From the NCBI GenBank assembly GCA_020849765.1, contig JADLAY010000007.1:94401-158400 (forward strand): 64,000 nt of DNA. Reading direction: 5' to 3'. A program made the position numbers and the translations under genes. Shown here piece after piece: positions 47,019 through 54,596 of the stretch (the stretch's first letter is position 1; each line of letters starts with the position of its first letter). The stretch is from Anaerolineae bacterium (GTDB lineage Bacteria; Chloroflexota; Anaerolineae; Aggregatilineales; Phototrophicaceae). The notes beneath the pieces were generated by a model. The model had not been told where the DNA came from and made no database searches. It saw only the letters and a list, made by a program, of their open reading frames with translations.

Positions 47019-47825
47019 ATGGAAAGCAGTGCCCTGCTCAGCAACATCATCAGCGGCGTCGCTGTGCTGCTGTCGTTCATCGCGCTGATCGTCTCGCAGC
47101 AGAGCGCGCGCCACGAACAAAAACGGACGCTGCGCAGCCAGCTTTCGGATACGCTCCAGCGCATCACCGATACGCAGCTCGAAAACGCCAAGCTGTTCGT
47201 CGAGGCCGCCAACACCAACCCGATCTACTACCAGACGGCGTCGGCCACGCTCAACCAGCAGCAGGGATTCTTGCTCAGCCTCGCGTCGTATCTGGCCGAG
47301 GAGATCCCGGAGCTGGTCACGTCGGTCGAGTACAACACGCTGGCCTATTCGCTGGCCTGGTCGGGGGACGTGCTCACGGCGGAGAAATACTATCGCAAGG
47401 CGATCGACGTCTCGCCGGATGCGTATTACCGCTCGCTGGCGACGCGCAGTTATGCCAGCTTCCTGTTTCCGCAGCGCCGCTTCGAAGAGGCGCGCGATCA
47501 GTATCGCGAGGCGCTGACGCTGGTCAAAGGCGGCGACGACCGCGCTCGCTCGACCAACGGCTACACCTACCAGATGTGGGCCGTCAACGAACTGATGATC
47601 GCCAACGCCGAGCGGCGCGCGGAAGAGCTGTTCGACAGCGCACGCAACGAGATCGTCGGCATCGAGAACCGTGGCATGCAGAATCAGATGCTGCAAGGCT
47701 TGCAGGCTGCCTATGAGAATGCGCATCAACAGGTGGGCCGCCCGGATGCGCCGCCGCCACGCCCGGCCAGCTATCCCTTTACGCCGAGCGCGCCCGGCCC
47801 GCAGGATCAAATGCCGGGGACGTGA
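47019..47825 (+). CDS. Membrane-anchored TPR-like protein
   Basis: A 268-residue protein with one N-terminal membrane helix (about 7-26), a charged helix (30-60), and a helical-repeat region (about 95-215). In the latter, EYNTLAYSLAWSGDVLTAEKYYRKAIDVSPD and YASFLFPQRRFEEARDQYREAL read as tetratricopeptide repeats. The tail is Pro-rich. Such proteins scaffold others at the membrane. The specific role is unknown. GGGGAG precedes the ATG. The next gene starts 43 bases downstream. Confidence 0.7.
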   Translation: MESSALLSNIISGVAVLLSFIALIVSQQSARHEQKRTLRSQLSDTLQRITDTQLENAKLFVEAANTNPIYYQTASATLNQQQGFLLSLASYLAEEIPELVTSVEYNTLAYSLAWSGDVLTAEKYYRKAIDVSPDAYYRSLATRSYASFLFPQRRFEEARDQYREALTLVKGGDDRARSTNGYTYQMWAVNELMIANAERRAEELFDSARNEIVGIENRGMQNQMLQGLQAAYENAHQQVGRPDAPPPRPASYPFTPSAPGPQDQMPGT

Positions 47826-47868
47826 GCCCGAATCTGGTACAATGTGCCGCGTACGAATGGAGTGAACC

Positions 47869-48099
47869 ATGGCGCAATCGCAACCACCTGAAATGAAACG
47901 TGGGCTGCTGCGCGCACAGATAGCTGTGGCAGTGCTGGCCGTGCTCGCCGTGGGCGGGTTCATCGGCCTGTGGAACGTGCTCGGCGGCGCCGGTTTCGAA
48001 GATTTTCCGCGCTTGATCCTGTCGATGTGCCTGCCCCCGGCATTCATCGCCATCCTGGTCGGCATTTACGTCCTCGTCTTCCGTTCCAGGGGGTCGTGA
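47869..48099 (+). CDS. Small two-helix membrane protein
   Basis: A 76-residue protein with two hydrophobic helices at about residues 15-37 and 47-70, joined by a short acidic loop (GGAGFEDFPR). I do not recognise a family. GGAGTGAACC precedes the ATG. A TACAAT at about 47836-47841 may provide a promoter for this gene and the regulator. Its TGA shares its last base with the ATG of the TetR gene, so the two are translationally coupled and probably functionally linked. Confidence 0.7.
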   Translation: MAQSQPPEMKRGLLRAQIAVAVLAVLAVGGFIGLWNVLGGAGFEDFPRLILSMCLPPAFIAILVGIYVLVFRSRGS

Positions 48100-48746
48100 T
48101 GGCGCGTAAGCCCGCCGACCAATCGGTCAATCGCGACGAGATCATCGAAGCTGCTGCCGACATCTTGCAGCGTTACGGTTACGAGGCGGCGACCATGAAG
48201 GACATCGCCGCCGCCGTCAATCTGACCGCCGCCAGCCTTTACCATCACTTTCGCAACAAAGATGCCCTGATGCTGGCCGTGCTCGAAGTCGGCCTCGAAT
48301 ACATCCTGAGCCAGATCGAGCCGATCGCATCCGCCGATCTGCCGCCGGTCGATAAGCTGCGCGCCATGATCGAGCATCACATCGTCGGCGTAACCGAGAA
48401 TCGGGCGGTCGGCGCGGCCATGGTCTTCGAGATCCGCGCGCTGATGAACATGAAAGCCATCGCCAACGGCTTCACTGCCGAAGATGACGACGACATCATC
48501 CGCCGCCGCGACGCCTTCTTCACCCGCCGCGACCGCTTCGAGGCGCTCTTTCGCCAGGTCGTCAGCGAGGGTGTCGCATGCGGCGTCTTCCGCCCGCTCG
48601 ACGTGCCGATCTTCGTCAAGATGCTGCTCGGCGCGCACAACTGGGTCGGCGTCTGGTATCGCCCGGATGGCCGCCTGGATGGCCGCGAGATCGCCGTCTC
48701 GATGACGGACATGCTCCTGCGCGGGGTGCTGGCCGAGCGGGGATGA
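48099..48746 (+). CDS. TetR/AcrR-family transcriptional regulator
   Basis: A 215-residue regulator. The N-terminal TetR HTH is clear at about residues 10-55: RDEIIEAAADILQRYGYEAATMKDIAAAV followed by NLTAASLYHHFRNKDALMLAVL. The C-terminal helical domain, with VSEGVACGVFRPLDVPIFVKMLLGAHNW, resembles the KstR/FadR-like subgroup that responds to fatty or acyl molecules. The exact ligand is unknown. The start overlaps the stop of the small membrane protein gene by one base. Confidence 0.9.
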   Translation: MARKPADQSVNRDEIIEAAADILQRYGYEAATMKDIAAAVNLTAASLYHHFRNKDALMLAVLEVGLEYILSQIEPIASADLPPVDKLRAMIEHHIVGVTENRAVGAAMVFEIRALMNMKAIANGFTAEDDDDIIRRRDAFFTRRDRFEALFRQVVSEGVACGVFRPLDVPIFVKMLLGAHNWVGVWYRPDGRLDGREIAVSMTDMLLRGVLAERG

Positions 48747-48955
48747 GGGGGAAGGTGACGAGGCAACAGGTGATGAGGGATGAGTGAAGATCTGAAACAG
48801 TTTCTTCGTTATTCGTAGCTATAGTCCTTATCCTGCTTGTCCCCATCTTTCGCCGCCTTGTTCCTGATCCAATCGCACCACGATCGTTGTGCGGTTCACT
48901 TTGATGCACTGTGCATCATAGTGCTTGTTCTGATGGGCTTGCATCGTCGACCGCA
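48747..48955. other. Intergenic stretch, no gene seen
   Basis: Between the TetR gene and the hairpin array nothing is recognisable beyond a small palindrome, ATGCACTGTGCAT, at about 48904-48916. Confidence 0.4.
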
Positions 48956-49105
48956 CGAGGCTCGAAGCCTCGCGCTGGCGCTTCAGGTAAGCCCCATGGA
49001 ATGGGGCTGGGTCTTGGTCTAGCATGGCGCTGGCTTCGCGCTGTCCCAGCAGCCATCTTCCAGATGGCTTCCAGAATCTGCCAGCCCGACCGTTCGACGG
49101 TCGGG
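48956..49105. repeat. Four-hairpin repeat element, copy 2
   Basis: Hairpins at 48956-48972 (arm CGAGGCT, loop CGA), 48990-49008 (arm AGCCCCAT, loop GGA), 49051-49069 (arm AGCCATCT, loop TCC) and 49085-49105 (arm CCCGACCGT, loop TCG) repeat the order and loop types of the copy at 34450-34579. Stem bases differ between copies but remain paired. Short flanks such as CTGGCG after hairpin 1 and TGCC(T/A)AG... before hairpin 4 are conserved too. The spacer between hairpins 2 and 3 is longer in this copy. Confidence 0.75.
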
Positions 49106-49358
49106 CGACGGTTGTGCCGCACCTTCATTTCGCGCCTGGCCGAATCTAAGGCGTCTGCCAGAAAAGCGAGCCTCGCGCGGGCGCCTCATGATGATCCCCT
49201 ACGAAAGGCCCCTTCTGACCCGTCTCGCGCGTTTCATGCGATCACTCTGTCCTCGTTCCGCCTCTCTCGTCACCTCGCACCTCGTCACCTAAATTCTCCT
49301 CCATCATCACCGATTGCTCATCCCACATGACTTCGTTCCACTCATCAAATCCTCAGAA
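49106..49358. other. Intergenic stretch, no gene seen
   Basis: No supported open reading frame, RNA or promoter is visible here. Composition is mixed with several TCGTCACCTCG-like words. Confidence 0.4.
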
Positions 49359-49397
49359 TCAGTCTCGAGGATGATCGCGAATCATCCTCGAGACTGA
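49359..49397. promoter_or_regulatory. Perfect 17-bp inverted repeat upstream of the cytochrome gene
   Basis: The arm TCAGTCTCGAGGATGAT is followed by the loop CGCGA and its exact reverse complement. It lies 185 bases before the decaheme cytochrome gene and could be a terminator for transcripts from the left or a regulator site. A short ACGTG-TGT-CACGT palindrome lies near 49440. Confidence 0.5.
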
Positions 49398-49581
49398 CGG
49401 AAAAAAACGGGCTTGATGCGACAATGAGGGTCAGGGGGCGACGTGTGTCACGTGCGTTTTGTGTGCCGCAGTCAAGACGGCGCATGAACACCAGGACAGG
49501 AAGCCACCAGCGGTTGTCGAGGCGAAACCCTCGCCAACCTTGAACGCAAACGCCGCAGTCCACCTTTAAGGAGAGGGGCTT

Positions 49582-51726
49582 ATGAGAAAATACCATTTAG
49601 TAGCGCTTCTAGGAGTTCTGCTTGTGGCGGCAGGCTTCGTGCTTCTCACTCAGTCCCGGGCACTGGCCCAGGATGAGATGGAGGAGCCACCCTATCTGGC
49701 GGAGTACTACAACGCCTGGGTAGAGTCTGCTCACGCCGATGCGGATGCCGAGGCATTCAATCACTGGAACGACGAAGGCGAAGTTGAGGCCGATTGCGCG
49801 CAATGCCATTCGACACCCGGCTATCGTGACTACGTCGGGCAGGACGGCAGTGAAGCCGGCGTCGTCGATGCACCCGCGCCGATTGGCACGGTCATCACGT
49901 GCGATGCTTGCCACGCGCCCAATGCCGTCGCGCTCACCAGCGTGACCTTCCCGTCTGGCGCAGTCGTCGATATTCCCGATGGCTCGCGTTCAGGGCGTTG
50001 TATGGTCTGCCACCAGGGGCGTGCATCGACCAATACGGTCAATGACGCCATCGCCGCGGCCGGCTTGACGGACGACCCGAATACCCCCAGCGACCAACTG
50101 GGCTTCATCAATGTCCACTACTACGCAGCAGCAGCGTCGCTCTTCGGTTCCGAAGCGCACGGCGGCTACGAGTACGAGGGCATGGTTTACCAGCTGCCGA
50201 ATGAGCACGTGCCGGGTCTCCAGACCTGCGCCGATTGCCACAATCCGCACACGCTGGAAATCAAGGTCGACGTCTGCGCCGAATGCCACGAAGTCGAGAC
50301 CCAGGAAGACCTGATGTACATCCGTATGCCAGGTTCGAGCGCGGACTATGACGGTGACGAAGATATCGATGAAGGTATCGCCGAGGAGATCGAAGGTCTC
50401 CAGGAGATGCTGCTCGAAGCCATCCAGTCGTATGCGGACGAAGTTGTGGGCACGCCAATTGCCTACGACCCGGCCACCTATCCCTATTTCTTCGTCGACA
50501 CCGATGGTGATGGCGAAGTCAGCGGGGACGAAGGCACGTTCGCCAATGGCTACAAGGCCTTCACCGCCAATCTGCTCAAGGCAGCCTACAACTACCAGTT
50601 CACGGTCAAGGACCCCGGTGGTTTCGCACACAACCCGACTTACCACATCGAGCTGCTGTTCGATTCGATCGCGAGCCTGAACGTAGAACTGAGCGACCCG
50701 GTCGACCTGACCTACGCGACCCGTACCGATCCCGGCCACTTCGATGTGACCGCCGAAGCCTTCCGTCACTGGGATGCTGACGGCGTGGTTCCCGGCACGT
50801 GCGCGAAATGTCACTCGTCCGAAGGCCTGCCGATCTTCCTGGAAAATGGCGTGGCCATCAATGAAGCGCCGTCGAATTCACTTGCATGCTCGACCTGCCA
50901 CGACAGCCTGAGCGAATTCACGCGCTACCAGGTAGCCGAGGTTCCGTTCCCCAGTGGTGCAACGCTCAGCTTCGGCGAAGGCGAAGATGCCAACCTGTGT
51001 ATCGAGTGCCACCAGGGACGTGAGTCGACCGTCAGCGTCAACGCGGCCATCGGCCGCGCGGGCGTCGGGCCGAACGAAGTCTCCGATGCATTGGCGTTCC
51101 GTAACGTCCATTACTTCGCCGCTGGCGCTACCCTGTTCGGCAACGAAGCGCAGGGCGCCTACCAGTTCGAAGGTAAGGAATACGACGGCCGCTTCATGCA
51201 CGCTGAAGAAGTTCAGACCTGCGTCGACTGCCACCGTCCGCACAGCGGCGACTTCCGCGTCAACCTGTGCGCTGACTGCCACGAAGACGTCGAAGAGCAG
51301 GAAGACGTACTCTTCATCCGTCAGGAGCCGGAAGATGTCGAGGCTATCGACTATGACGGCGACGGCGACGCTGAAGAGCCGATCCGCGACGAAGTGATGG
51401 CGCTCGAAGAGGCACTGCTGGTCGAAATCCAGAAGTATGCGACTGAGACCGTCGGCACGTCGATTGCCTACAACTCGGCGGCTTACCCCTACTTCTTCGT
51501 CGATGCTAACAGCAACGGCGTGGTCGATGAGGGTGAAGCTGACCGCTATGCGACCTGGACGCCGACACTGCTCCAGGCGGCCTACAACTATCAGTACATC
51601 CAGAAGGACCCGGGCGTGTTCGCACACAATGGCGACTATGCGCTCCAGATCCTGTACGATAGCCTCGAGGCCGTTGGCGGCCCGGCTGCGGTGGAAAGCT
51701 TCACGCGCCCGCCCGTCCGGTACTAG
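49582..51726 (+). CDS. Secreted decaheme cytochrome c with internal duplication
   Basis: A 714-residue c-type cytochrome with a signal peptide (hydrophobic residues 7-25, cleavage near ALAQ). There are ten CxxCH heme sites: CAQCH, CDACH, CMVCH, CADCH and CAECH in the first half (about residues 72-235), and CAKCH, CSTCH, CIECH, CVDCH and CADCH in the second (about 405-560). The two halves align in order and context, for example CHQGR(A/E)ST and VQTC/LQTC-CxxCH-P-H, so the protein arose by duplication of a pentaheme unit. Each half ends with an acidic calcium-loop-like DYDGDEDIDEG or DYDGDGDAEE. It probably carries electrons outside the membrane. A strong AAGGAGAGG precedes the ATG. No partner genes are adjacent. 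Confidence 0.9.
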   Translation: MRKYHLVALLGVLLVAAGFVLLTQSRALAQDEMEEPPYLAEYYNAWVESAHADADAEAFNHWNDEGEVEADCAQCHSTPGYRDYVGQDGSEAGVVDAPAPIGTVITCDACHAPNAVALTSVTFPSGAVVDIPDGSRSGRCMVCHQGRASTNTVNDAIAAAGLTDDPNTPSDQLGFINVHYYAAAASLFGSEAHGGYEYEGMVYQLPNEHVPGLQTCADCHNPHTLEIKVDVCAECHEVETQEDLMYIRMPGSSADYDGDEDIDEGIAEEIEGLQEMLLEAIQSYADEVVGTPIAYDPATYPYFFVDTDGDGEVSGDEGTFANGYKAFTANLLKAAYNYQFTVKDPGGFAHNPTYHIELLFDSIASLNVELSDPVDLTYATRTDPGHFDVTAEAFRHWDADGVVPGTCAKCHSSEGLPIFLENGVAINEAPSNSLACSTCHDSLSEFTRYQVAEVPFPSGATLSFGEGEDANLCIECHQGRESTVSVNAAIGRAGVGPNEVSDALAFRNVHYFAAGATLFGNEAQGAYQFEGKEYDGRFMHAEEVQTCVDCHRPHSGDFRVNLCADCHEDVEEQEDVLFIRQEPEDVEAIDYDGDGDAEEPIRDEVMALEEALLVEIQKYATETVGTSIAYNSAAYPYFFVDANSNGVVDEGEADRYATWTPTLLQAAYNYQYIQKDPGVFAHNGDYALQILYDSLEAVGGPAAVESFTRPPVRY

Positions 51727-51738
51727 CGACCAACACGT

Positions 51739-51799
51739 GGGCACGGTCACCATAGCCGTGCCCTCACACAACGTAGAGGCGTGCGCAAGCGCGCCTCTA
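51739..51799 (+). terminator. Double hairpin terminator after the cytochrome gene
   Basis: The first stem is 8 bp, arm GGGCACGG, at 51739-51763. The second is 8 bp, arm TAGAGGCG, at 51774-51799. Both lie between the cytochrome stop and the promoter of the next gene. Confidence 0.55.
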
Positions 51800-51859
51800 T
51801 GATTCTCGTCCCTCCTTTGCTGCGCCGCCCTCGATGTTTTCCTATGCCTTGCCCAGTTC

Positions 51860-51901
51860 GACTCCGGAGTCTATGACGGCGCGCGCTGCCCCGCTTACAA
51901 T
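51860..51901 (+). promoter_or_regulatory. Promoter with 12-bp palindromic operator (GNAT gene 1)
   Basis: GACTCCGGAGTC at 51860-51871, a perfect palindrome, is followed by the -35 ATGACG (51873-51878), a 17-base spacer, and the -10 TACAAT (51896-51901). The same palindrome and layout occur at 53906-53947, ahead of the second GNAT gene. The palindrome sits immediately upstream of the -35 box, a position where an activator or repressor could act. Confidence 0.65.
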
Positions 51902-51936
51902 CTGTGACGTGCATTCGGAACGGAAAGACGCGGCCT

Positions 51937-52455
51937 ATGATCGAGATACGCGCGGCGCAGACGGGCGAGGCGCTGGAACACTTCATCACCCTGTCACAGG
52001 AATATGTCGACTGGATGCTGGACGAAATCCGCGCCCAGTACCCGGAACTGGACATCCGCGAGTTCACGTCCGAGCACGACTACGACGACGTGCGCCACAA
52101 ATTCCCCGGGGAACACACCCCGCCGGATGGCTGCCTGCTGATCGCGACCGACGGCGACGACGTCTGCGGCTGCATCGCCCTGGGGCGGCTGACGGAGACG
52201 GTCGCCGAGATGCGCACGCTGTTCGTGCGCCCGTCGTGCCGCGGCAAGGGCGTCGGCAAGGCACTGGCCGAGGCGTCGTTGAGCGAGGCGCGCAAATTCG
52301 GCTACCGGACGATTCGGCTGGATACGCTCGGCTTCATGGCAAGCGCGCAGGGTCTTTATCGCTCGTTGGGGTTTCGCGACATCCCGCCGTACCTCGACAT
52401 GTCCGACGCGCTGAAGGCATACATCTGCTTCATGGAGTTGGATCTGGGGGACTAG
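51937..52455 (+). CDS. GNAT-family acetyltransferase (palindrome-linked, 1)
   Basis: N-acetyltransferase of 172 residues. The opening MIEIRAAQTGEALEHFITL, the strand-loop VAEMRTLFVRPSCRGKGVGKALAEA with its RGKGVG acetyl-CoA loop at about 96-104, and the end GLYRSLGFRDIPPY are all typical. It resembles small GNAT proteins acting on amino groups of small molecules; the substrate is unknown. The ATG at 51937 lies about 30 bases after the predicted transcription start. It shares promoter architecture with the GNAT gene at 54007. Confidence 0.87.
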   Translation: MIEIRAAQTGEALEHFITLSQEYVDWMLDEIRAQYPELDIREFTSEHDYDDVRHKFPGEHTPPDGCLLIATDGDDVCGCIALGRLTETVAEMRTLFVRPSCRGKGVGKALAEASLSEARKFGYRTIRLDTLGFMASAQGLYRSLGFRDIPPYLDMSDALKAYICFMELDLGD

Positions 52456-52569
52456 GCGCGCGCCGGATGCGCAATTGCGCGTCTGTACAATTCGGTTTTG
52501 GCGATTGTTCGTTCGGCGGACAAGCCTAGACTGGCGCCCCGACATCGGTTGTCGTAGCGGCGAGTCGCA

Positions 52570-53001
52570 TTAGTCGACGGATTTCTCGTAGACGGCGATG
52601 TTGTCGAGTTCGCGGCCATCCGGCAGGAAGCTGCGCATCGTGATCGTCATCGTCTCCCCATCCTCACTGAGGACGCGGCGCGCGTAGGCGATGATTCTGC
52701 CGTCTTTGCGCGAGTCGGTATCCAGCGTGCGCGCGTCGAGCAGCGTCATCGAGATCGCATCGACCACGTCGCCGCCGTCGTAGGGATAGACGACGCCATC
52801 CGGCACGCCGGTGTAGACCTGGTGCTTGGGCAGCCCGTCCGGGCCGAGCCAGTCCATCGTCACTTTGATCGCGTCGCCGTCCGGCTCCAGCTTGTAGGAG
52901 GCGTCGTGCGGTGGCTCGCCCTGAGCGTAGCGGGACGCCTCGCGGTTGAGCGTCCACAGCCCGAAGAAGGCACCGGCTTGCTCGACTTTCGATTCGCTCA
53001 T
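52570..53001 (-). CDS. Small conserved-looking protein of unknown function
   Basis: A 143-residue soluble protein with the pattern of a lipocalin- or DUF-type beta barrel: FGLWTLNREASRYAQGEPP, then alternating strands YKLEPDGDAIKVTMDWLGPDG, KHQVYTGVPDGVVYPYDGG, and ending GETMTITMRSFLPDGRELD. I cannot name the family with certainty. It is convergent with the GNAT gene upstream and lies 70 bases from the stop of the XRE gene, on the same strand as it, so co-transcription from the XRE promoter is possible. Confidence 0.6.
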   Translation of the reverse strand: MSESKVEQAGAFFGLWTLNREASRYAQGEPPHDASYKLEPDGDAIKVTMDWLGPDGLPKHQVYTGVPDGVVYPYDGGDVVDAISMTLLDARTLDTDSRKDGRIIAYARRVLSEDGETMTITMRSFLPDGRELDNIAVYEKSVD

Positions 53002-53071
53002 GGTGAGTTCCCCCAGTCGTGCGGTGGATATGAGGGCGTTTGTAACAAGTCCGCTGCGCTCGCGCCAGGGG

Positions 53072-53890
53072 TCAATGCTTAATCGCGTCGCTCAGCCAGT
53101 CGATGCACTGCTGATTCGAGTGCGCATCCGCCGGCAGGCAGAAGATGACGCGGAAGCGGTGATCCTGCACGAACGGCTCCGAGATGATGCGGAAGTTCAG
53201 CGCTTGCTCGACTCCCGTGACGGCGATCTCCATCAGCGTGAGCGGGCGGGCGGAAAAGTGTACCGCCTCGCGCTGCGCCAGATCCCAATAGCGGGCAAAG
53301 GTTGCCGATTGGCGCATGTCGTCGATCAGCTCGCCCATCCACGGCTCATCGTGGAAGCGCTGCATCTCGTAGCGCAGCGCGCGGATCTGCGCCGGGAAGA
53401 AGGCGTCGCCGTTCACGATCCGCGGCGTCACGTGATAGGCCGGGTCGAAGATCAGCTTGAGCACGGACAGGCGGCGCAGTCCATCGGCGCTCAGGTTCGT
53501 GCCCGGCGTCACGTACAAGCGGGGCACGAGCGCATTCCAGTAGAGCAGCCGGTGCGCGCAGTCGAGCAGGTACGTCGGGAAGGCGGCGCTGTCGAGTTCT
53601 GCGCGGCAGACGGACACCGCCCACTCGATCTCAGCGTCGTTCGGGATCGGCGCATCGACCACGTAGCCGAACAGTTCCAGCACTTCACGCCGCTCGCTGT
53701 AGCGCGCGTCGAGCGCCGCCAGGATGCGCTCCAGCGTGTCGCGCTCCGGCTGCTGCACGCGGCCCGATTCGAGCCGCTGCAGGTAGCCGATACCCAGGCT
53801 GGCATCCAGTTCGACATCCAACTGCGTTTTGCCGTGGTATTCGCGCAGGGCGCGCAGCCGTTTGCCGCCCGGCGTCATGACGTGACTCAT
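53072..53890 (-). CDS. XRE-family regulator with MmyB-like ligand-binding domain
   Basis: A 272-residue regulator. Residues 8-65 form a Cro/C1-type HTH (RLRALREYHGKTQLDVELDASLG, then LQRLESGRVQQPERDTLERI). Residues 90-265 resemble the MmyB-like domain of XRE regulators, which binds an acyl-like ligand: LLYWNALVPRLYV, LIFDP, MQRFHDEPWMGELI, and the final RVIFCLPADAHSNQQCIDWL. GGAGAAG stands 4 bases ahead of the ATG at 53890. A GACTCCGGAGTC palindrome lies 16 bases upstream of the ATG, so autoregulation and control of the divergent GNAT gene are likely. Confidence 0.85.
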   Translation of the reverse strand: MSHVMTPGGKRLRALREYHGKTQLDVELDASLGIGYLQRLESGRVQQPERDTLERILAALDARYSERREVLELFGYVVDAPIPNDAEIEWAVSVCRAELDSAAFPTYLLDCAHRLLYWNALVPRLYVTPGTNLSADGLRRLSVLKLIFDPAYHVTPRIVNGDAFFPAQIRALRYEMQRFHDEPWMGELIDDMRQSATFARYWDLAQREAVHFSARPLTLMEIAVTGVEQALNFRIISEPFVQDHRFRVIFCLPADAHSNQQCIDWLSDAIKH

Positions 53891-53905
53891 CGCGCTTCTC
53901 CACTC

Positions 53906-53947
53906 GACTCCGGAGTCTAGGACATCGCCGCGCCATCCCTCTACAAT
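53906..53947 (+). promoter_or_regulatory. Promoter with 12-bp palindromic operator (GNAT gene 2 / XRE)
   Basis: GACTCCGGAGTC at 53906-53917 is followed by AGGACA (53919-53924), a 17-base spacer and TACAAT (53942-53947), the same arrangement as at 51860-51901. The palindrome is in the divergent region between the XRE gene and the GNAT gene at 54007 and overlaps the 5' side of the XRE transcript. Confidence 0.65.
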
Positions 53948-54006
53948 AAGATGCGGAGCCAGCTTCGCACATCTCAAATGCTGGCCGGATCGCAAAAGAG
54001 GATGGC

Positions 54007-54510
54007 GTGGACGAGATCAAACTGACCGGTTATACGCCCGGCGCCTTGGGGCGCATCACCGAACTTCATGGCGACTATTATGCCAGGCACTGGGACTTGG
54101 GGCTGTATTTCGAGGCCAAGGTCGCGACCGAGCTGGCCGCTTTCATGAACCGTTTCGACGCCGCGCGCGATGGCGCCTGGTTCGCGCACGTCGATGGGCG
54201 GATCGCGGGCGCGGTTTTCATCGACGGCGCACGGGCCGCGGACGAAGGCGCTCGGCTGCGCTGGTTCATCCTCGACGAGGCGTATCAGGGGCTGGGGCTG
54301 GGCAACCGGTTGATGGACGCCGCGATGGACTTCTGCCGCGAGCAGCGCTTCCGCCGCGTCTACCTGACGACGTTCGCCGGGCTGACCGCCGCGCGCCATC
54401 TGTACGAGAAGCATGGCTTCCGGCTGTGCGATGAGATCGACGGCACCGAACTGACGGGCAACCCCGCGCTGACCGAGCAGGTCTTCGAGTGGGTGATGGG
54501 TGACGTTTGA
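54007..54510 (+). CDS. GNAT-family acetyltransferase (palindrome-linked, 2)
   Basis: N-acetyltransferase of 167 residues. It reads LTGYTPGALGRITELHGDYYARHWDL, GAVFIDG, then the acetyl-CoA loop LDEAYQGLGLGNRLMDAAMDFC at about 90-111, and AARHLYEKHGFRLCDE at the end. The YQGLGLGN loop is the standard QxxGxG type, and a KHGF ending is common in GNATs that are often fused to MarR regulators. It starts with GTG after GAGGATGGC. It is divergent from the XRE regulator and shares its operator region; the substrate is unknown. Confidence 0.87.
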   Translation: MDEIKLTGYTPGALGRITELHGDYYARHWDLGLYFEAKVATELAAFMNRFDAARDGAWFAHVDGRIAGAVFIDGARAADEGARLRWFILDEAYQGLGLGNRLMDAAMDFCREQRFRRVYLTTFAGLTAARHLYEKHGFRLCDEIDGTELTGNPALTEQVFEWVMGDV

Positions 54511-54596
54511 GCAGTCAGGCTTCTTTGTAAACTTTCCACCCCTCGCTTAGAATGTCTGTCCCTTGCGCCCGCAGGTCGTACTGAGGGGGTGTGTGG

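Noticed and set aside
48911..49330. A 139-codon plus-strand open frame in the gap after the TetR gene
   Set aside because: It runs through the four-hairpin element; composition follows the palindromes rather than coding constraints.
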